Shown here: piece by piece, positions 1 to 12,391 of the stretch
How the letters are laid out: each line of letters begins with the position of its first letter
Numbering within the stretch: the stretch's first letter is position 1
Assembly (NCBI RefSeq): GCF_042477335.2
Contig: NC_091262.1
Location: 14,342,001-14,406,000, forward strand
Length of the DNA: 64,000 bases
Direction: 5' to 3'
Origin: Ovis canadensis
Taxonomy: Eukaryota > Chordata > Mammalia > Artiodactyla > Bovidae
Notes under the pieces: generated by a model
What the model was told of the DNA's origin: nothing
Database searches by the model: none
The model's input: only the letters and a program-made list of their open reading frames with translations
Made by a program: the position numbers and the translations under genes

Positions 1-1052
1 CTTCTTAATATGCCATCTAGGTTGGTCATAACTTTCCTTCCAAGGAATAAGCGTCTTAATTTCCTGGCTGCAATCACCACCTGCAGTGATTTTGGAACCC
101 AGAAAAATAAAGTCTGACACTGTTTCCAGTGTTTCCCTGTCTATTTCCCATGAAGTGATGGGACCAGATGCCATGATCTTTATTTTCTGAATGTTGAGCT
201 TTAAGCCAACTTTTTCACTCTCCTCTTCCACTTTCATCAAGAGGCTTTTTAGTTCCTCTTCACTTTCTGCCTTAAGGGTGGTGTCATCTGCATATCTGAG
301 GTTCTTGATATTTCTCCCAGCAGTCTTGATTCCAGCTTGTGCTTCCTCCAGCCCAGCGTTTCTCATGATATACTCTGCATATAAGTTAAATAAGCAGGGT
401 GACAATATACAGCCTTGATGTACTCATTTTCCTGTTTGTAACCTGTTTGTTGTTCATGTCCAGTTCTAACTGTTGCTTCCTGACCTGCATGTAGGTTTCT
501 CAAGAGGCAGGTCAGGTGGTCTGGTATTCCCATCTCTTTCAGAATTTTCCACAGTTTATTGTGATCCACACAGTCAAAGGCTTTGGCATAGTCAATAAAG
601 CAGAAATAGATGTTTTTTTGGAACTCTCTTGCTTTTTCCATGAGCCAGCGGATGTTGGCAATTTGTTCTCTGGTTCCTCTGCCTTTTCTAAAACCAGCTT
701 GAACATCTAGAAGTTGATGGTTCACGTATTGCTGAGGCCTGGCTTGGAGAATTTTAAGCATTACTTTACTAGTGTGTTAAGTGAGTGCAATTTTGCAGTA
801 GTTTGAGCATTCTTTGGCATTGCCTTTCTTTGGGATTGGAATGAAAACTGACCTTTTCCAGTCCTGTGGCCACTGCTGAGTTTTTCAAATTGTTGGGCAT
901 ATTGAGTGCAGCACTTTCACATCGTCATCTTTCAGGATTTGAAATAGCTCAACTGGAATTCCATCACCTCCACTAGCTTTGTTCATAGTGATGCTTTCTA
1001 AGGCCCACTTGACTTCACATTCCAGAATGTCTGGCTCTAGGTGAGTGATCTT
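1..1052 (-). mobile_element. RTE-BovB LINE fragment, cut by the window edge
   Basis: The minus strand encodes a broken BovB reverse transcriptase. Between 761 and 363 the translation reads through the fingers/palm region, including the motif A segment FIDYAKAFDCVDH and the preceding AGFRKGRGTRDQ-like stretch. The reading frame is interrupted downstream, so this is a dead copy. The 3' part of the element lies towards position 1 and continues outside the window. The upstream, 5'-truncated edge is near 1050, after the part that matches the conserved KASGGDGIP segment. BovB is a non-LTR retrotransposon abundant in ruminants. Confidence 0.93.
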
Positions 1053-2790
1053 TGTGATTTTTTGAGTTTAATGTCAGATTTTTGAATTGTCTCTTGTTAG
1101 TGAAAAACACTTAATGAAGTCACTAGTTAAAATACAAAGAGTTTTCTTGCAGTTACGACCATCAGAAGTTGCACCAGCAGGGAGAATGTGGATATTGTGA
1201 TAATGGGTTTTGATTTTGCAGAGATTTCTATGAAATACTAAGGAATTCATAGAGCACATTATTACCTTTTGGTTGTGCCATTGTCTTTTTATTTTTAACT
1301 TTGAACTGGTCTATAAATTACCAGTAAGAAGTTACATTGGAAATGATATTTCAAAGAATACATGTGTGGTTGAATGGCATAGAAATAATTTTGAATACAA
1401 GATGGGTACCAGGGTCTCAGTAAATGAGCTGAGGAAAGAAAATTAGTTTCATCATTTTTGTACTTATACCTGGTGTTTGTAGCCAGGAGATAGATTTCTG
1501 TAGTTAGGATGATGGGAGTTGTTTTCCATGGAGTACCAGCTAAGTCTTGACATAAAGATGATACTCATCTGTCATGAGGCCTGGCTGTGTGATAACCGGA
1601 TGTTCACTTTCATTTGCAATCTCTCCCTCTGTACTCTCCCAGGTGGTGAACATGTGGACAAGAGGATCATAGATATCTTCTGCAGTGGTTCCATCCACAG
1701 CACTCAAATGTTGTCATTATTTCCCCCTTTTGGACATTATTGCATCTTTGTATCCCAAAGGGCACAACTTTTATATATGTATACTCAGGAATAGAATTGG
1801 CATGCTTTTGAGAAATAATTGCCTGAAGTGTTGTTTGTACTTCTCTGTGCTCTGAATTTATCTTGTGTTTTTCTTTATTGTTGTATCTACATTGTTGGAT
1901 TTTTTAATCCATGTTTTACTTTACAAATGTGAGATTTGTGTCTGATAAATGTAATTAATGCAACCCTACTCCTTAGTCTTGTCCCAGGTGATAGCCAGGC
2001 TTTCTCTCGAGCCCAGCGCCTCCCATGTGCCAGTCTTGGTATCATTTATGAGATACTTTGTTTCTTATTGGAATCAGAAGCTCACAGTTATTAGAGGGGT
2101 CCTAAACAAGATCTTGTTAAAATATTTGTATTATCTGTAAAACCTCTCCAGTTTTCCTCTTTATTGAGTCTACTAGGTCTCCTCTAGAACAGGATCTGAT
2201 TCTTAATTATAGTTGTCATCTTTCCCATACATGAATTTAAGATCTTGATCCCATCACACCTCTGGCTGTATAAGGAGAGCTAGATCCTTGTGCTGACATT
2301 TTGAGCCATGATAATGCAGTCTTGTGGAAAAATAGTTCCATAATTTTCTTGGCTATACTGGCATTTTCTTCTTTGGGACTGGACTATAAAAAACACATGA
2401 GGTTTTCTTTTAAGTCCATATCACTCTGATGTTTACCTAAGTGGGCTTAATATAGATAGTGTGTTTACGGAAAGTTTTGTCTACTTCTGGAAAATCAGAT
2501 GCACTGTCTTATCAGGGAACTACTAACTGCATTGCCCAACTTCTGTCACTGTACAAGCCTGATACCTAGTGTGTTGAAACTGGGCATCCAAGAACGAAGG
2601 GTTATTAAACAACTTAGACTGTAGTCATTTATCCTTCATCCTACATTCCTACTTTATAGGAGTGATAAGAGTTGACTGTGGTATAGAGGCCAGTAATTTG
2701 TCTAAATTTATTTATGTTGAGTTTATTTTATAAGTATGCCATCATTATGATATTTGTTGTTTTACAACTTTATTTTTTCTTTAATATTTT
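1053..2790. other. Unassigned AT-rich sequence
   Basis: No gene, RNA or confident repeat family recognised. Short open frames (for example 1519-1794 on the + strand) have no recognisable domain and look like chance frames. Confidence 0.5.
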
Positions 2791-3240
2791 GCAGAAATTT
2801 TCCAAACCAATGAATAGAACTTATCTGCAGAGTTTCCACTGGCTATATAAGTACATATTATAATTAATTTTCCATTTCTTTATTTGGAATTGCAGGTTAA
2901 CTTTGTTTTTATTGTTGCATATAAAACATATAAATACATATAAATGCATATAAATACAACTTTGTTGTATTGTTGCATACATTCTGTCATGTATATAATT
3001 TTATATATAAAAATTGGTCTAATTCTGTGATAGATTTTTAGACGTGGAATTGTTAGACCATCAATTCTGCATATTTTAGTTTTAGTAGATATTGTAAATT
3101 TGCTCTTGAAGTGTTTTCTAGGACAACAAACATAAATGGAGAAATGGTAGTGCTAATTTCCATAAAAACTGTATATGGTGGATATTATCAGTCCTTTAAC
3201 ATTTTAGCCAATCTAATAGGTAAAAATAGTATTTTTAACT
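2791..3240 (-). mobile_element. Probable old L1 3'-end fragment (degraded)
   Basis: The stretch resembles, in reverse orientation, the 3' region of old mammalian L1 elements: a 'GTGGAATTGTTAGACC'-like segment followed by a segment about a 'GATATTGTAAATTTGC' core. It is heavily diverged and AT-rich, with local ATATAAATACAT repeats around 2925-2965. The family assignment is by recognition only. Confidence 0.45.
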
Positions 3241-3620
3241 TAAATGTAAATAGTAAGTGGCCATGAATAAAAAAAAAGCAAATAGGGACAACTCTATTCA
3301 CAAGAGTTGTCAGAGGTAGAAACAATTGACCTCTTCTAAATGTAGTGCTTCATGGGGGTTCACAAACTTCCTAAATATATCTTATACCAGTGTTTATTTT
3401 TTCTGAGTTTATTTTTGAAATAATTTTACATTTAGAATTGCAGAGCTCTATAAAGAACCTCCATATACACTTCACCCTGATTTTTTTCTACATTGTTTTG
3501 TTCTTTTTCTAGTTTTTCCTCCCTTCATCCCATCTCTCCTTCCCTGTTTCTTTAACTTTCTACCTGCCCAATTATTGTTCTTATATTAAGAATCCCTTAT
3601 GAGTAAGTTCCAGATATGCC

Positions 3621-3707
3621 TCAGTTCAGTTCAGTCGCTCAGTCGTGTCCGACTCTTTGCGACCCCATGAATCATAGCACACCAGGCCTCCCTGTCCACG
3701 ATGCCTA
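3621..3707 (-). mobile_element. BovB 3'-end fragment (short, severely 5'-truncated)
   Basis: Starts with the tandem CAGTTCAGTTCAGT tail, the reverse complement of the BovB 3' terminus, and continues about 85 bp into the BovB 3' region before unrelated sequence resumes. Its similarity to the consensus-like copy at 27468 is high, which suggests a fairly young insertion. A Bov-A type SINE fragment is an alternative because that SINE family shares its 3' end with BovB. Confidence 0.85.
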
Positions 3708-6700
3708 AATAACCCCAAATATTTCAGCATTCACTTTGTAAGATCCAGGGCATCCTTTTAAATTAACCTTGGTACGTTTCACAAAATCATGAAATTGGTC
3801 AGTAGTACAAATATATTACACTAAGACACATTCTATATTCAGATTTCACCATTTCTAAAATATTTCTTTCTGTTATTTCTCCACCTTTGAGGACCTAGGA
3901 AAGGATCCTCTGTTACATTCAAGATGTTCGCCTGTTTTCTTGAACTGACTGAGGAGTCCAGGTTCAGATTTGCTATAGATCAATATTCCATATAGACGGT
4001 ACATTCCCAGTGTTCCTCCCTACTTTTGTTTGCTTTGTTAGGCTTTCATAACCTAATCTAGTGTCTGAGCCTGATGGCAAGTGAACTCCAGTCCTCTGTG
4101 GTACTGTGTATAGATTGCTACAGTGATTATGTTGGCTAAAATCTGTATGTTGCTAAATTCTGTGTTCCCTGTAAGTAACCAAGGAACTATAAGCAATCTA
4201 CCAGTCATAATTCCAAATTTTATGCCAGAATAAAGATATTCTGAGTTTTGAAAAATGGCCTGGTTGAATTAATGAAATGTTCTTAAATCATCCTGAATAT
4301 GATGAGTTTCAAAATCTAATTATTTGGTGCTGAGGCACAAGTCAGGAATGGAAATGTCATACCGATTTATAAATTGTAGACCAATGCAGTATATTTACAG
4401 AGGTATCATGACCTAAGGCATTGGTTAAAATGGTGACATGAGTATTCCCTGCTCTCTGTTTCTAACTTTGTGCTTAGTCTCTGATGACAGTCTTAAAGCA
4501 GAGGCTCAGTAAATGTCCTTTTGTGTTTTTAGGGAATATGGAAGGGAAGCCAAATTACTGATTGTAAACAAATGAAGTATGAGCTAAAAGAATGTGCAAA
4601 ATAAACAGGCAAATGAATTACCATTAAAGAAAATTGTCATCTAAAGGAGAAACAATTGAAGACAGTCCAGGGACTAAGGACATTTTGTTATTATTTTAAT
4701 GTAAATATGGGGCTTTCAAACCTATAACAAGAGTATCTTGGAAAATTTGAAATCTGCTTGACTAAAATACATCCTCTTCCTTTTTTTTTTTCTTTACCAA
4801 ATTCATAGATTCAGCCTCAATGTAGCAAAACCTTAACATTTCCATAGAATGAAGGGAGTTTTTAAAAATTAAATAGGAAATGATAACAGGAAAGCATTTT
4901 ACTATTTAATTATTCTCCGGGATGTTAGCTGTGCTACCAAACAGTTTTTAATACATGAAGAAATGAAGAGGAGTACCAAAGAGAATTCATTCTCTCTGAT
5001 TTAAAAGTAAATGCAATGTGCTTACCTTGGAGAAGAGGGCAGGGATGCAACATGGCTGGATCTTTTTCATGAGGAAAGGTACTTTTCAAGGTAGCTGCTT
5101 GAAAACATGGAATGAAGATACAAAGAAGAGTAAACCACATGGGTGACCATAGCACACAGGGACTCCTCATTAAAAAGAGGCCCAGTAATTACTTGAGTCT
5201 CCAGTCACAGCAGAGCCTCTTCCTCCCATACGGTGCAGAATGAGTTAGTCCTAGGAAGAGTTCAAGGAGAAGATCGTAGCCTCTCAGCTCTCCATATCTC
5301 TTGACGTTTACTACTCTCTGGTAAATCATTTATGCAGAATTCCACGACTGTGATTCTTGGGGTATTTGGTTTAACAAACATAGGACACTAAGTTAATTTC
5401 AAGGCAGACTATATAATTGGTTGAAGATACTGCCTCCACATTTATTTGGCCGTTTAAGATATCCTTGGGAATTCATCATATAGGATTATAAAACAAATCC
5501 TGTTGACTTTTTAAAAAATTTTTCCATAATTAAGTCTTAATATTTATTTTCAAGAATTATAGACTCTAAAAATTTTCTCCCATAATGCCTCATTTAGTAT
5601 TTTTCAAGATAGAATGTTCTCACATAGTCCTGAGGCAAGAGTCATTGCGTGGTTCAGTAGCTGTATTTTATTAATAGTTAATACCAACTGCTTTTGTCTT
5701 TCAGACGTTTTAAATTTTGACTTCTACAGTACTTAGGTTTTCTGTATTTTTATGTATTCAAGCATGGTAGGTAGCATGAAGATCACTGTGGTTAAAAAAA
5801 ATGGAAATAAAGCAAATTACATGGTTATTTCAATAATCACATGAAAGGTGGTGTGCTAGGCTTGTCGACATGGAAGTGTTGTGAAGTACTGAGATTTAGG
5901 ATGTGTTTTGAAAGTGTCGATTAAATATTGAATGATTCTGGGTGGGATCAGAAGAGAATTCAAATAGGAGAAATAAGATCAGTGCCTTAGCACCTGAATG
6001 AACACCATTTACTATTCTAGAGAACATTGGGTTTCTTGAATGCATGATAAGAAAGAGATACATTTGCCAGCCTTATATTCATATTAATCTCACAGGTTAA
6101 GTTATTGGTTTTGTGGTAGAAATAGTACTCTGGGGCTTAGGGGGGAATTGGGGATTGAGATGTTACTTTGGATTAATCAATACAAGATTGTTACTTATGG
6201 CCACAGGGAAGGAGGAGATGTAGTCATGAAGTATATGTAAGAATAGGAATGTATTCACTGAAGACTGTGCCTTGTATGTGCTAGCATTTAGATAATTGAG
6301 TTAATGAGGGTCATCCAATAAAGGAGATTGTCAACAGTGGCTAGAGTCATTGAAGACCAAAAGATTTTATTGTCCCTTAAGAGAAACAAAGATTGAATTT
6401 GTAAAAGGAATACCAGGGATAGCAGTTAGCTTTGCATGGCACTGAAAGGCACAATTAAGTTTGGAAATGAAGTAAGAGAAGATCACTGATTTTTACTAAA
6501 ATGCTATATGGAAAGAGAAAGGTAAATAGTATTTTAATATTGTCAAGGCCAATTCAAAGGATCCCCCTGAGTCAACAGTTTGCCCTGTAGTACCAGTGTC
6601 AGTCTGGTACAGACACATGCTGATATCTTGTGAATTGGTTGCTTGAATCATGATAAAGTAAGGATGTATGTCAGTTGTACAGGCTGAGATCCCTTCAGAA

Positions 6701-7062
6701 TTCCATATTATATACATATAGAACTGACTGTCTTCATACAAGCCATCAGTATTACCATAATAACCTTCATGCAACTGTAATCTTGCAGTTCCACTTGTGT
6801 CTATCTGTTCCTGTATCTTTTGGCAGTGGAAGAATATCTCATCAAGGCAAGTCTGTGCAGTAGTTTCAGAGATTGTGACTTCTGTGAGATACTGAGAAAA
6901 GACTGTTGGAAAAAGGAATAATGGGTAAGGGCCAAGTGAATAAAAGATGGTGCTAGGAATCAAGGAAGCAAAGTCAGATGGGATGTAGAGAAGGTAGAAT
7001 TTTGAAGGGAAAACCCACAAGGCCAAGGTTAAGGTGTCCTGAACCCACCTTTTAGATGATAA
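3708..7062. other. Unassigned AT-rich sequence with one 230-codon open frame of unknown meaning
   Basis: Mostly AT-rich DNA without recognisable genes. On the minus strand a 230-codon open frame spans 7188-6496. Its first roughly 39 codons come from the hAT-like element at 7071-7255; the rest has no domain I recognise. It could be a chance frame or a decayed coding exon. Nothing else is supported here. Confidence 0.45.
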
Positions 7063-7070
7063 TTCTAGAG

Positions 7071-7255
7071 CAGCAGTCCCCAACCTTTTTGACACCAGGG
7101 ACCTATTCATGGCAGACAGTTTTTCCATGGACCAGGATTGGAGGGACGGTTTCAGGATGATTTCAAGTGCTTTACATTTATTGTACACTTTATTTCTAAT
7201 CTAATGTTGATGCCAATCTGACAGGAAGTACTAGTTCAGAGGTTGGGAACTCCTG
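7071..7255. mobile_element. Non-autonomous hAT-type DNA transposon with terminal inverted repeats
   Basis: The element begins CAGCAGTCCCCAACC and ends GGTTGGGAACTCCTG; the ends are inverted repeats matching at 13 of 15 positions. It is flanked by a perfect 8-bp direct duplication, TTCTAGAG, at 7063-7070 and 7256-7263. Eight-bp target duplications and CAG-type ends are characteristic of hAT transposons. At 185 bp it has no coding capacity and appears internally deleted relative to longer mammalian relatives that start with the same 'tccccaacctttttg' sequence. Confidence 0.85.
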
Positions 7256-7263
7256 TTCTAGAG

Positions 7264-9130
7264 GACAGTAAGTGTTAGTAACATGATTAACGTCGAACAG
7301 ACAGGACTATGGATGATGATCTTTCCCAATTGAATCCGGAATATTTCCAGAAATTTATTGTATTACTAACTAGTGGTTTAGAAATGAGTCTGAAATTTTT
7401 TGGCCCAAACTGTCTAAATTACTACCATTTAATACACAGCATGCTTTATTAGGTCTCTTAACATTTCATTACTAGATTTTGTTTTATTGTTGTATCTGCT
7501 TAAGTAGACTAGAAATATTGAGCTCCTTTTGACAGGGATGTTTTCCTATTAATATTTTGCTTTCCATTTATTATCTCATAGAGTCTACCATATAACAGGT
7601 GTATAATTGTAACTGTGGTGTTTAAAGTACTTTCGTGCTTGGATGAATGAAAGTTTGATGATTTAGCCAGTCACTTAAAGGGCGAGGAAAGTAAGAGTTT
7701 ATAGAGAACCCCACATGAGGCAGCTCTTTGAGAATGTTTTTGGGAGTATGATAGTGATGGATGAGGAAATCATAGATATTGTATGCTAGATACTTATGCT
7801 GAGTAGGAATGCACAAGTACAGATTTAATATTAGGGAATCGAGCATCTGCTGAATTAGACTTTATGCAGGTTGAGTTAAAATCCCCATTCATTGTTGTAG
7901 AGTAGTATAATGCAGCCTTTTGTTTTTTTCCTTTCTGCTTCTGTAGCATGTACCAAGAGGTATCCTGTTTTTTTTTTTTTTTCCTACCATGTTCTTTCAA
8001 ACAAAAACAATCCAACTCTTCCAAAGAGGAAGCTTTATAGATGGTAGACTTTTTCCTCTGGATAGGATCAACATATTTTGTAATATTGCTCCTTTTAAGT
8101 AGTATATAATATCCCTGAAAATATTCATTTTCTCTGTAATATAAACTTTTCTAGTTTTAAAGTTTGCTTGAAAGTGAGAAGCTGGTCTTGAGGAGGGACT
8201 GTGAACAGATCAATACTAAGACAGTGAATTGTAGCATGTAGTCTGTTATTGATGGTTGTCAATCATGAGAAGGAACAATATAGTACAGTCTGTATGGCTG
8301 ATTTCAGTGAGAACTTTTAATATTTATATTTATATCTTTGAACTTCCTAACTTTAAAAAGTCCTTCCCTTTTGTATCTGTATCCCATGAAGTGTATGGGT
8401 GTTTTTTCCAAGTAAGATAGTTATATTCATCTTTGTGACCCAGTTCCAGTTCATTTGTTTAGTGTTGAAATTTGAGGAGTGCTGAACAAATGTATACAGA
8501 CTATTGATAGGGAAGAAAAATCTTTGTCTTAAATAAGAGACCAAGAAAGATAATAAAGAAAAGAAAATGGGGATTGAATGTGAGCTCTTTGCCACATTGC
8601 TGTCAGGTTCACAGAGTCCAGAAGAATAAGAAGATTCACCTTTATGGTGATTGTGAAGATGGGGAAAGTGCCCTGTCGGCAGCAATCTGACCAAGTAGTC
8701 AGAGATTGTTGATTTCTAGAAGGACACCAAAACAGGATATTTCCCTCCTCTTATTTTACTTTTGACTTACTCAGCTGTTCTGAGTAAGTTTAAGAATTCT
8801 TCTGACCTTATTACCTTCAGAAAAAGTATTCCTGTTGATTCACTTTGGGATGGCAATAGTAGTGATAGCTTCAATCAGAGTCCTGTTAAATTGTCTAGTT
8901 GATGCATAGTTACTGACATTTATAATGTGAATTCATAATTCCTACCCAAATCCCCTTCTCTCAGTGGATAAAATGCTGTTTGGAGAGAGTATGAGAATGG
9001 ATCATGATAAAATGGTAAGTTGGGCATGAGAATGCTGTTTTCAGATCTGAAGTATCTGAGGATTGTTCAGTGTGCCTTAATGTAAATAGCTGCATGTATT
9101 GAGTCCTATTTGCTTTAGCTTCCCAATTTA
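7264..9130. other. Unassigned AT-rich sequence
   Basis: No recognisable gene. The T-run at 7970-7982 is the only simple-sequence feature. Open frames such as 8694-8353 on the minus strand show no domain. Confidence 0.5.
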
Positions 9131-9132
9131 CT

Positions 9133-9370
9133 CTTTAAAAAAAAAAACAAATTTATTCATTTTAATTGGAGGTTAATTACTTTACAGTATTATATTGGTT
9201 TTGCCACACATCAACATGAATCTGCCACAGGTATACATATATTCCCCATACTGAGCCCCCTCCTTCCTCCCTCCCCGTACCATCCTTCTGGGTTGTCTCA
9301 GTGCACCAGCACCAAGCATCCAGTATCGTGCATCAAACCTGGACTGGCTATTTGTTTCATATATGATAAA
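9133..9370 (-). mobile_element. Bovine-type L1 3' UTR fragment
   Basis: Begins with an A/T run corresponding to the reverse complement of a poly(A) tail and continues into the characteristic ruminant L1 3' UTR, including the 'CACCAGCACCAAGCATCC' region near 9304 and 'CCTGGACTGGC' near 9340. The same 3' UTR appears at 32690-32990. The element is severely 5'-truncated. Confidence 0.85.
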
Positions 9371-9912
9371 TTTGTAATTGTATCATTATTAATACACGTA
9401 CCAATTCTGATTTATGTCTTATGCTGTCTCTTTTTCCTGAAATGTATATAATGAGCTCCTACTTGACAGGGATTTTTTTTCTATCACCTTGTCTTATCCT
9501 GCAGTGTCGGAAAATAAGAGTTTCATTGGTTTGTGAAATAGACACATTTATGAAGGAATGAGTGAAAGAAGTCACAAAAATGAGAGAATATAACAGTAAA
9601 GATGTGATAGTGTTATTTTAGATAGACGTGATCCTATTTGAGTTATTTGGCAATCTCTTGTGTTTGACAGTGTTGAAGGAACATAGAATTTAATGATTTT
9701 TTTTGAGATGTAGGCATGCAGATAGTAACTCTTTCAGTTTATTTTAAAATAAGTAATAGCAAAACTCATAAAAATAGCCAAATTGGGGAAATTAGAAAAG
9801 GATCACTCTGGATCCTCCCTCCTATGTTGGTTCCATGTGAATGTTGCATAAATTTCAGTTAACCATGACTTCCACTTTGTTAACCCTTTTGAATTTGAGT
9901 AGGAAAGGACAG

Positions 9913-10191
9913 GGAGAAGGCAATGGCAACCCACTCCAGTTCTCTTGCCTGGAAACACCCATGGACGGAGGAGCCTGGTGGGCTGCAGTCCATGGGGTTG
10001 CTGAGGGTTGGACATGACTGAGTAACTTCACTTTCACTTTTCACTTTCACTGCATTGGAGAAGGAAATGGCAACCCACTCCAGTGTTCTTACCTGGAGAA
10101 TCCCAGGGATGGGGGAGCCTGATGGGCTGCCGTCTCTGGGGTAGCACAGAGTCAGACACGACTGAAGCGACTTAGCAGCAGCAGCAGCAGC
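9913..10191 (+). mobile_element. BOV-A2 SINE (dimeric) with target-site duplication
   Basis: Two tandem Bov-A monomers, each with the 'GGCAACCCACTCCAGT' segment (9930 and 10069 areas), end in an AGC-repeat tail near 10176-10191. The SINE is flanked by the 12-bp direct repeat AGGAAAGGACAG at 9901-9912 and 10192-10203, the target-site duplication of a LINE-mediated insertion. The short open frames within are not genes. Confidence 0.95.
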
Positions 10192-10374
10192 AGGAAAGGA
10201 CAGAGGAGCAGCACTAGCACTGACAGGAGTGTAAGTCTGTCTTCAGGTTTATTGATGTGTAGGGAAATGATGTCAGTGGACCAGGAAATGCTCTCTGTTG
10301 CCTGTAGAATCATAAGGGATTAGTTGTGGTGCTAGTTGCTACTACTTTTGTTTGATACTGTTTAAGAAATCTAT

Positions 10375-12391
10375 ATTCCTGAAGTTTTTCCCAACTTTAT
10401 GGAGTTGTAGTTTACAATTGAAATGATAAGTGATATTTAATACGATTTGATATATGTATACAACATAAAAGTATTCCCCCCATTGAGTTAATCAGAACAC
10501 CATTACCTAACATACTTATTTTTTGTATTTTTGTGTGAGAGAGCATTTAAATTTTACTCTCTTCACGAATTTTAATTGTACAATAAATAGGGTGTTGCCT
10601 GCTATAATCACCATGTTATACATTAACTTCTCAGACTTTATTGTTCCAATTGGAAGCTTGTACATTTTACCAATGCTCACTATTTCTCCCACCCCTAAGT
10701 CCCCAACAACCACTGTATTCTGTTTCTATGATCTTGACTTTATTATCTTTCAGATTTTGTATACAAATGAAACCATGATTGATTTGGCTTTCTGCCTGGC
10801 TTATATTGCTTATATCACTTAGTCCTCCAGGTTCATACATGTTGTAACAAATGACAAGAATTTTTTCTTTCATAAGGGTCAGTAATATTGCATCAAATAT
10901 GTGTGTATATATACATACATATATATATACATACACAGCCTGTATTTTCTTTATCCATTCATGTCATTGAACAACTAAGGTTGTTTGCATATCTTGGCTA
11001 TTGTGAATAATGATGCTATAAACATAGTATAGATAACTCTTTGACATGATATTTTGTTAAATTTTATGTGAATTTTTTTCCTTTGGCTATGTACCCAAAA
11101 GTGGGATTATTAGGTGATACGACAGTTAAATTTTTAATTTCTTGAGGAACCTCCGTATTATTTTTCATGCTGGTTGTACCAGTTTACATGCCTACCTGTA
11201 GTATCAATATAAGGATTCCCTTTTTTCTTTATCCTTGCCCACTTTTTGATATTTCTTGTCTTTTTGATAATAGGTATAAGTCCTAATAGGTGTGGGATGA
11301 TAGCTCATTGTGCTTTTGATTGTGCATTTTCCTCATGATTAAAGATGTGGAACACCTTTTTATATACTCATTGGCTTTTTTTATTATGTCTTTGAAAGAA
11401 ATGTCTACTTACATCCTTCATTTTAAAATTGTTATTATATTTTTGCTCTTCAGTTCTGTGACTTCCATGTATATTTGGAATATCAACCCCTTATTGGATA
11501 TGTGGTTTGCAAATATTTTCTCTCATTTTATAGGTTGACTTTCACTTTGTTGGTTTTTTTCATTGTTGAGCGGAAACTTTTAGTTAGATGTAGTCTCCCT
11601 TGTTTTGTTTAGTTTTGCTTTTGTTGTATTTGCTTTGGGTATCAAATAATAAATATTACTGCCAAGGAGTCTACCTTCTGTGTTTTCTTCTAGGAGAATT
11701 ATGATTTCAGATCTTCTATTCAGGTCTTTAATCCATCCAGAGTTGATATTTGTATATTACCTGTGACTGTCCAGTATTCCCAATTTACTGACATGACTGT
11801 CCTTTACATGGTGTATATTCTTGGCTCATTATGAATAAAATTGAACAGAGGGCATCCATGTGTTATTCCTGATCTTAGAAGAAAAGCTTTCAGCATTTCA
11901 CTGTTAGGTATGATGTTTGCTGTGGACTTGTTTTTTATGGCCTTTAGTATATTGAAGTACATTCGCTTTGTACCTTGAGGTGTAGTGTTAGTTTATTTGA
12001 GATGTTTTTTTTCCCTTAATGTAGGTGTTTATCACAATAAGTGTCCTCCTTAGAACTATTTTTGCTACATTCCATAAGCTTTGGTATATTATATTTCCAT
12101 TTTGTGTCATTTTTTTGATGTCTCTTTTGAATTATTCACAGTTTTTCTGGAGCACATGACTTAATATATATTTTAAGAATTTTTCAATTTCAGTTTTGTA
12201 GTTTCATATCATTGTGGTCAGAAAAGATGCTTGAAATGATTTAATTTTTAATTATTAAGACTTATTTTGTGACCTTGCATATGATTTATCCTAGATAATT
12301 TTCTATGGATTCTTGAGAATAATGTTTATTCTAGTGCTGTTAAAAGGAATGTTCTGTAAATATCTACTAAAGTTCATCTGATCTAATGTGG
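10375..12391 (-). mobile_element. Old L1 (L1M-like), 3' half, reverse orientation
   Basis: Degraded reverse-oriented L1: a 3' UTR-like segment from about 10380 followed by ORF2-like text further right. A TATATACATACA microsatellite lies at about 10903-10937. No intact frame remains. The L1 text continues to the right of the BovB inserted at 12392. Family-level assignment is by recognition only. Confidence 0.7.

Noticed and set aside
7312..7393. Possible C/D snoRNA: ATGATGA near 7312 and CTGA near 7390
   Set aside because: Spacing is right but the flanks cannot form a terminal stem and no D'/C' pair is evident; not similar to known locus snoRNAs.
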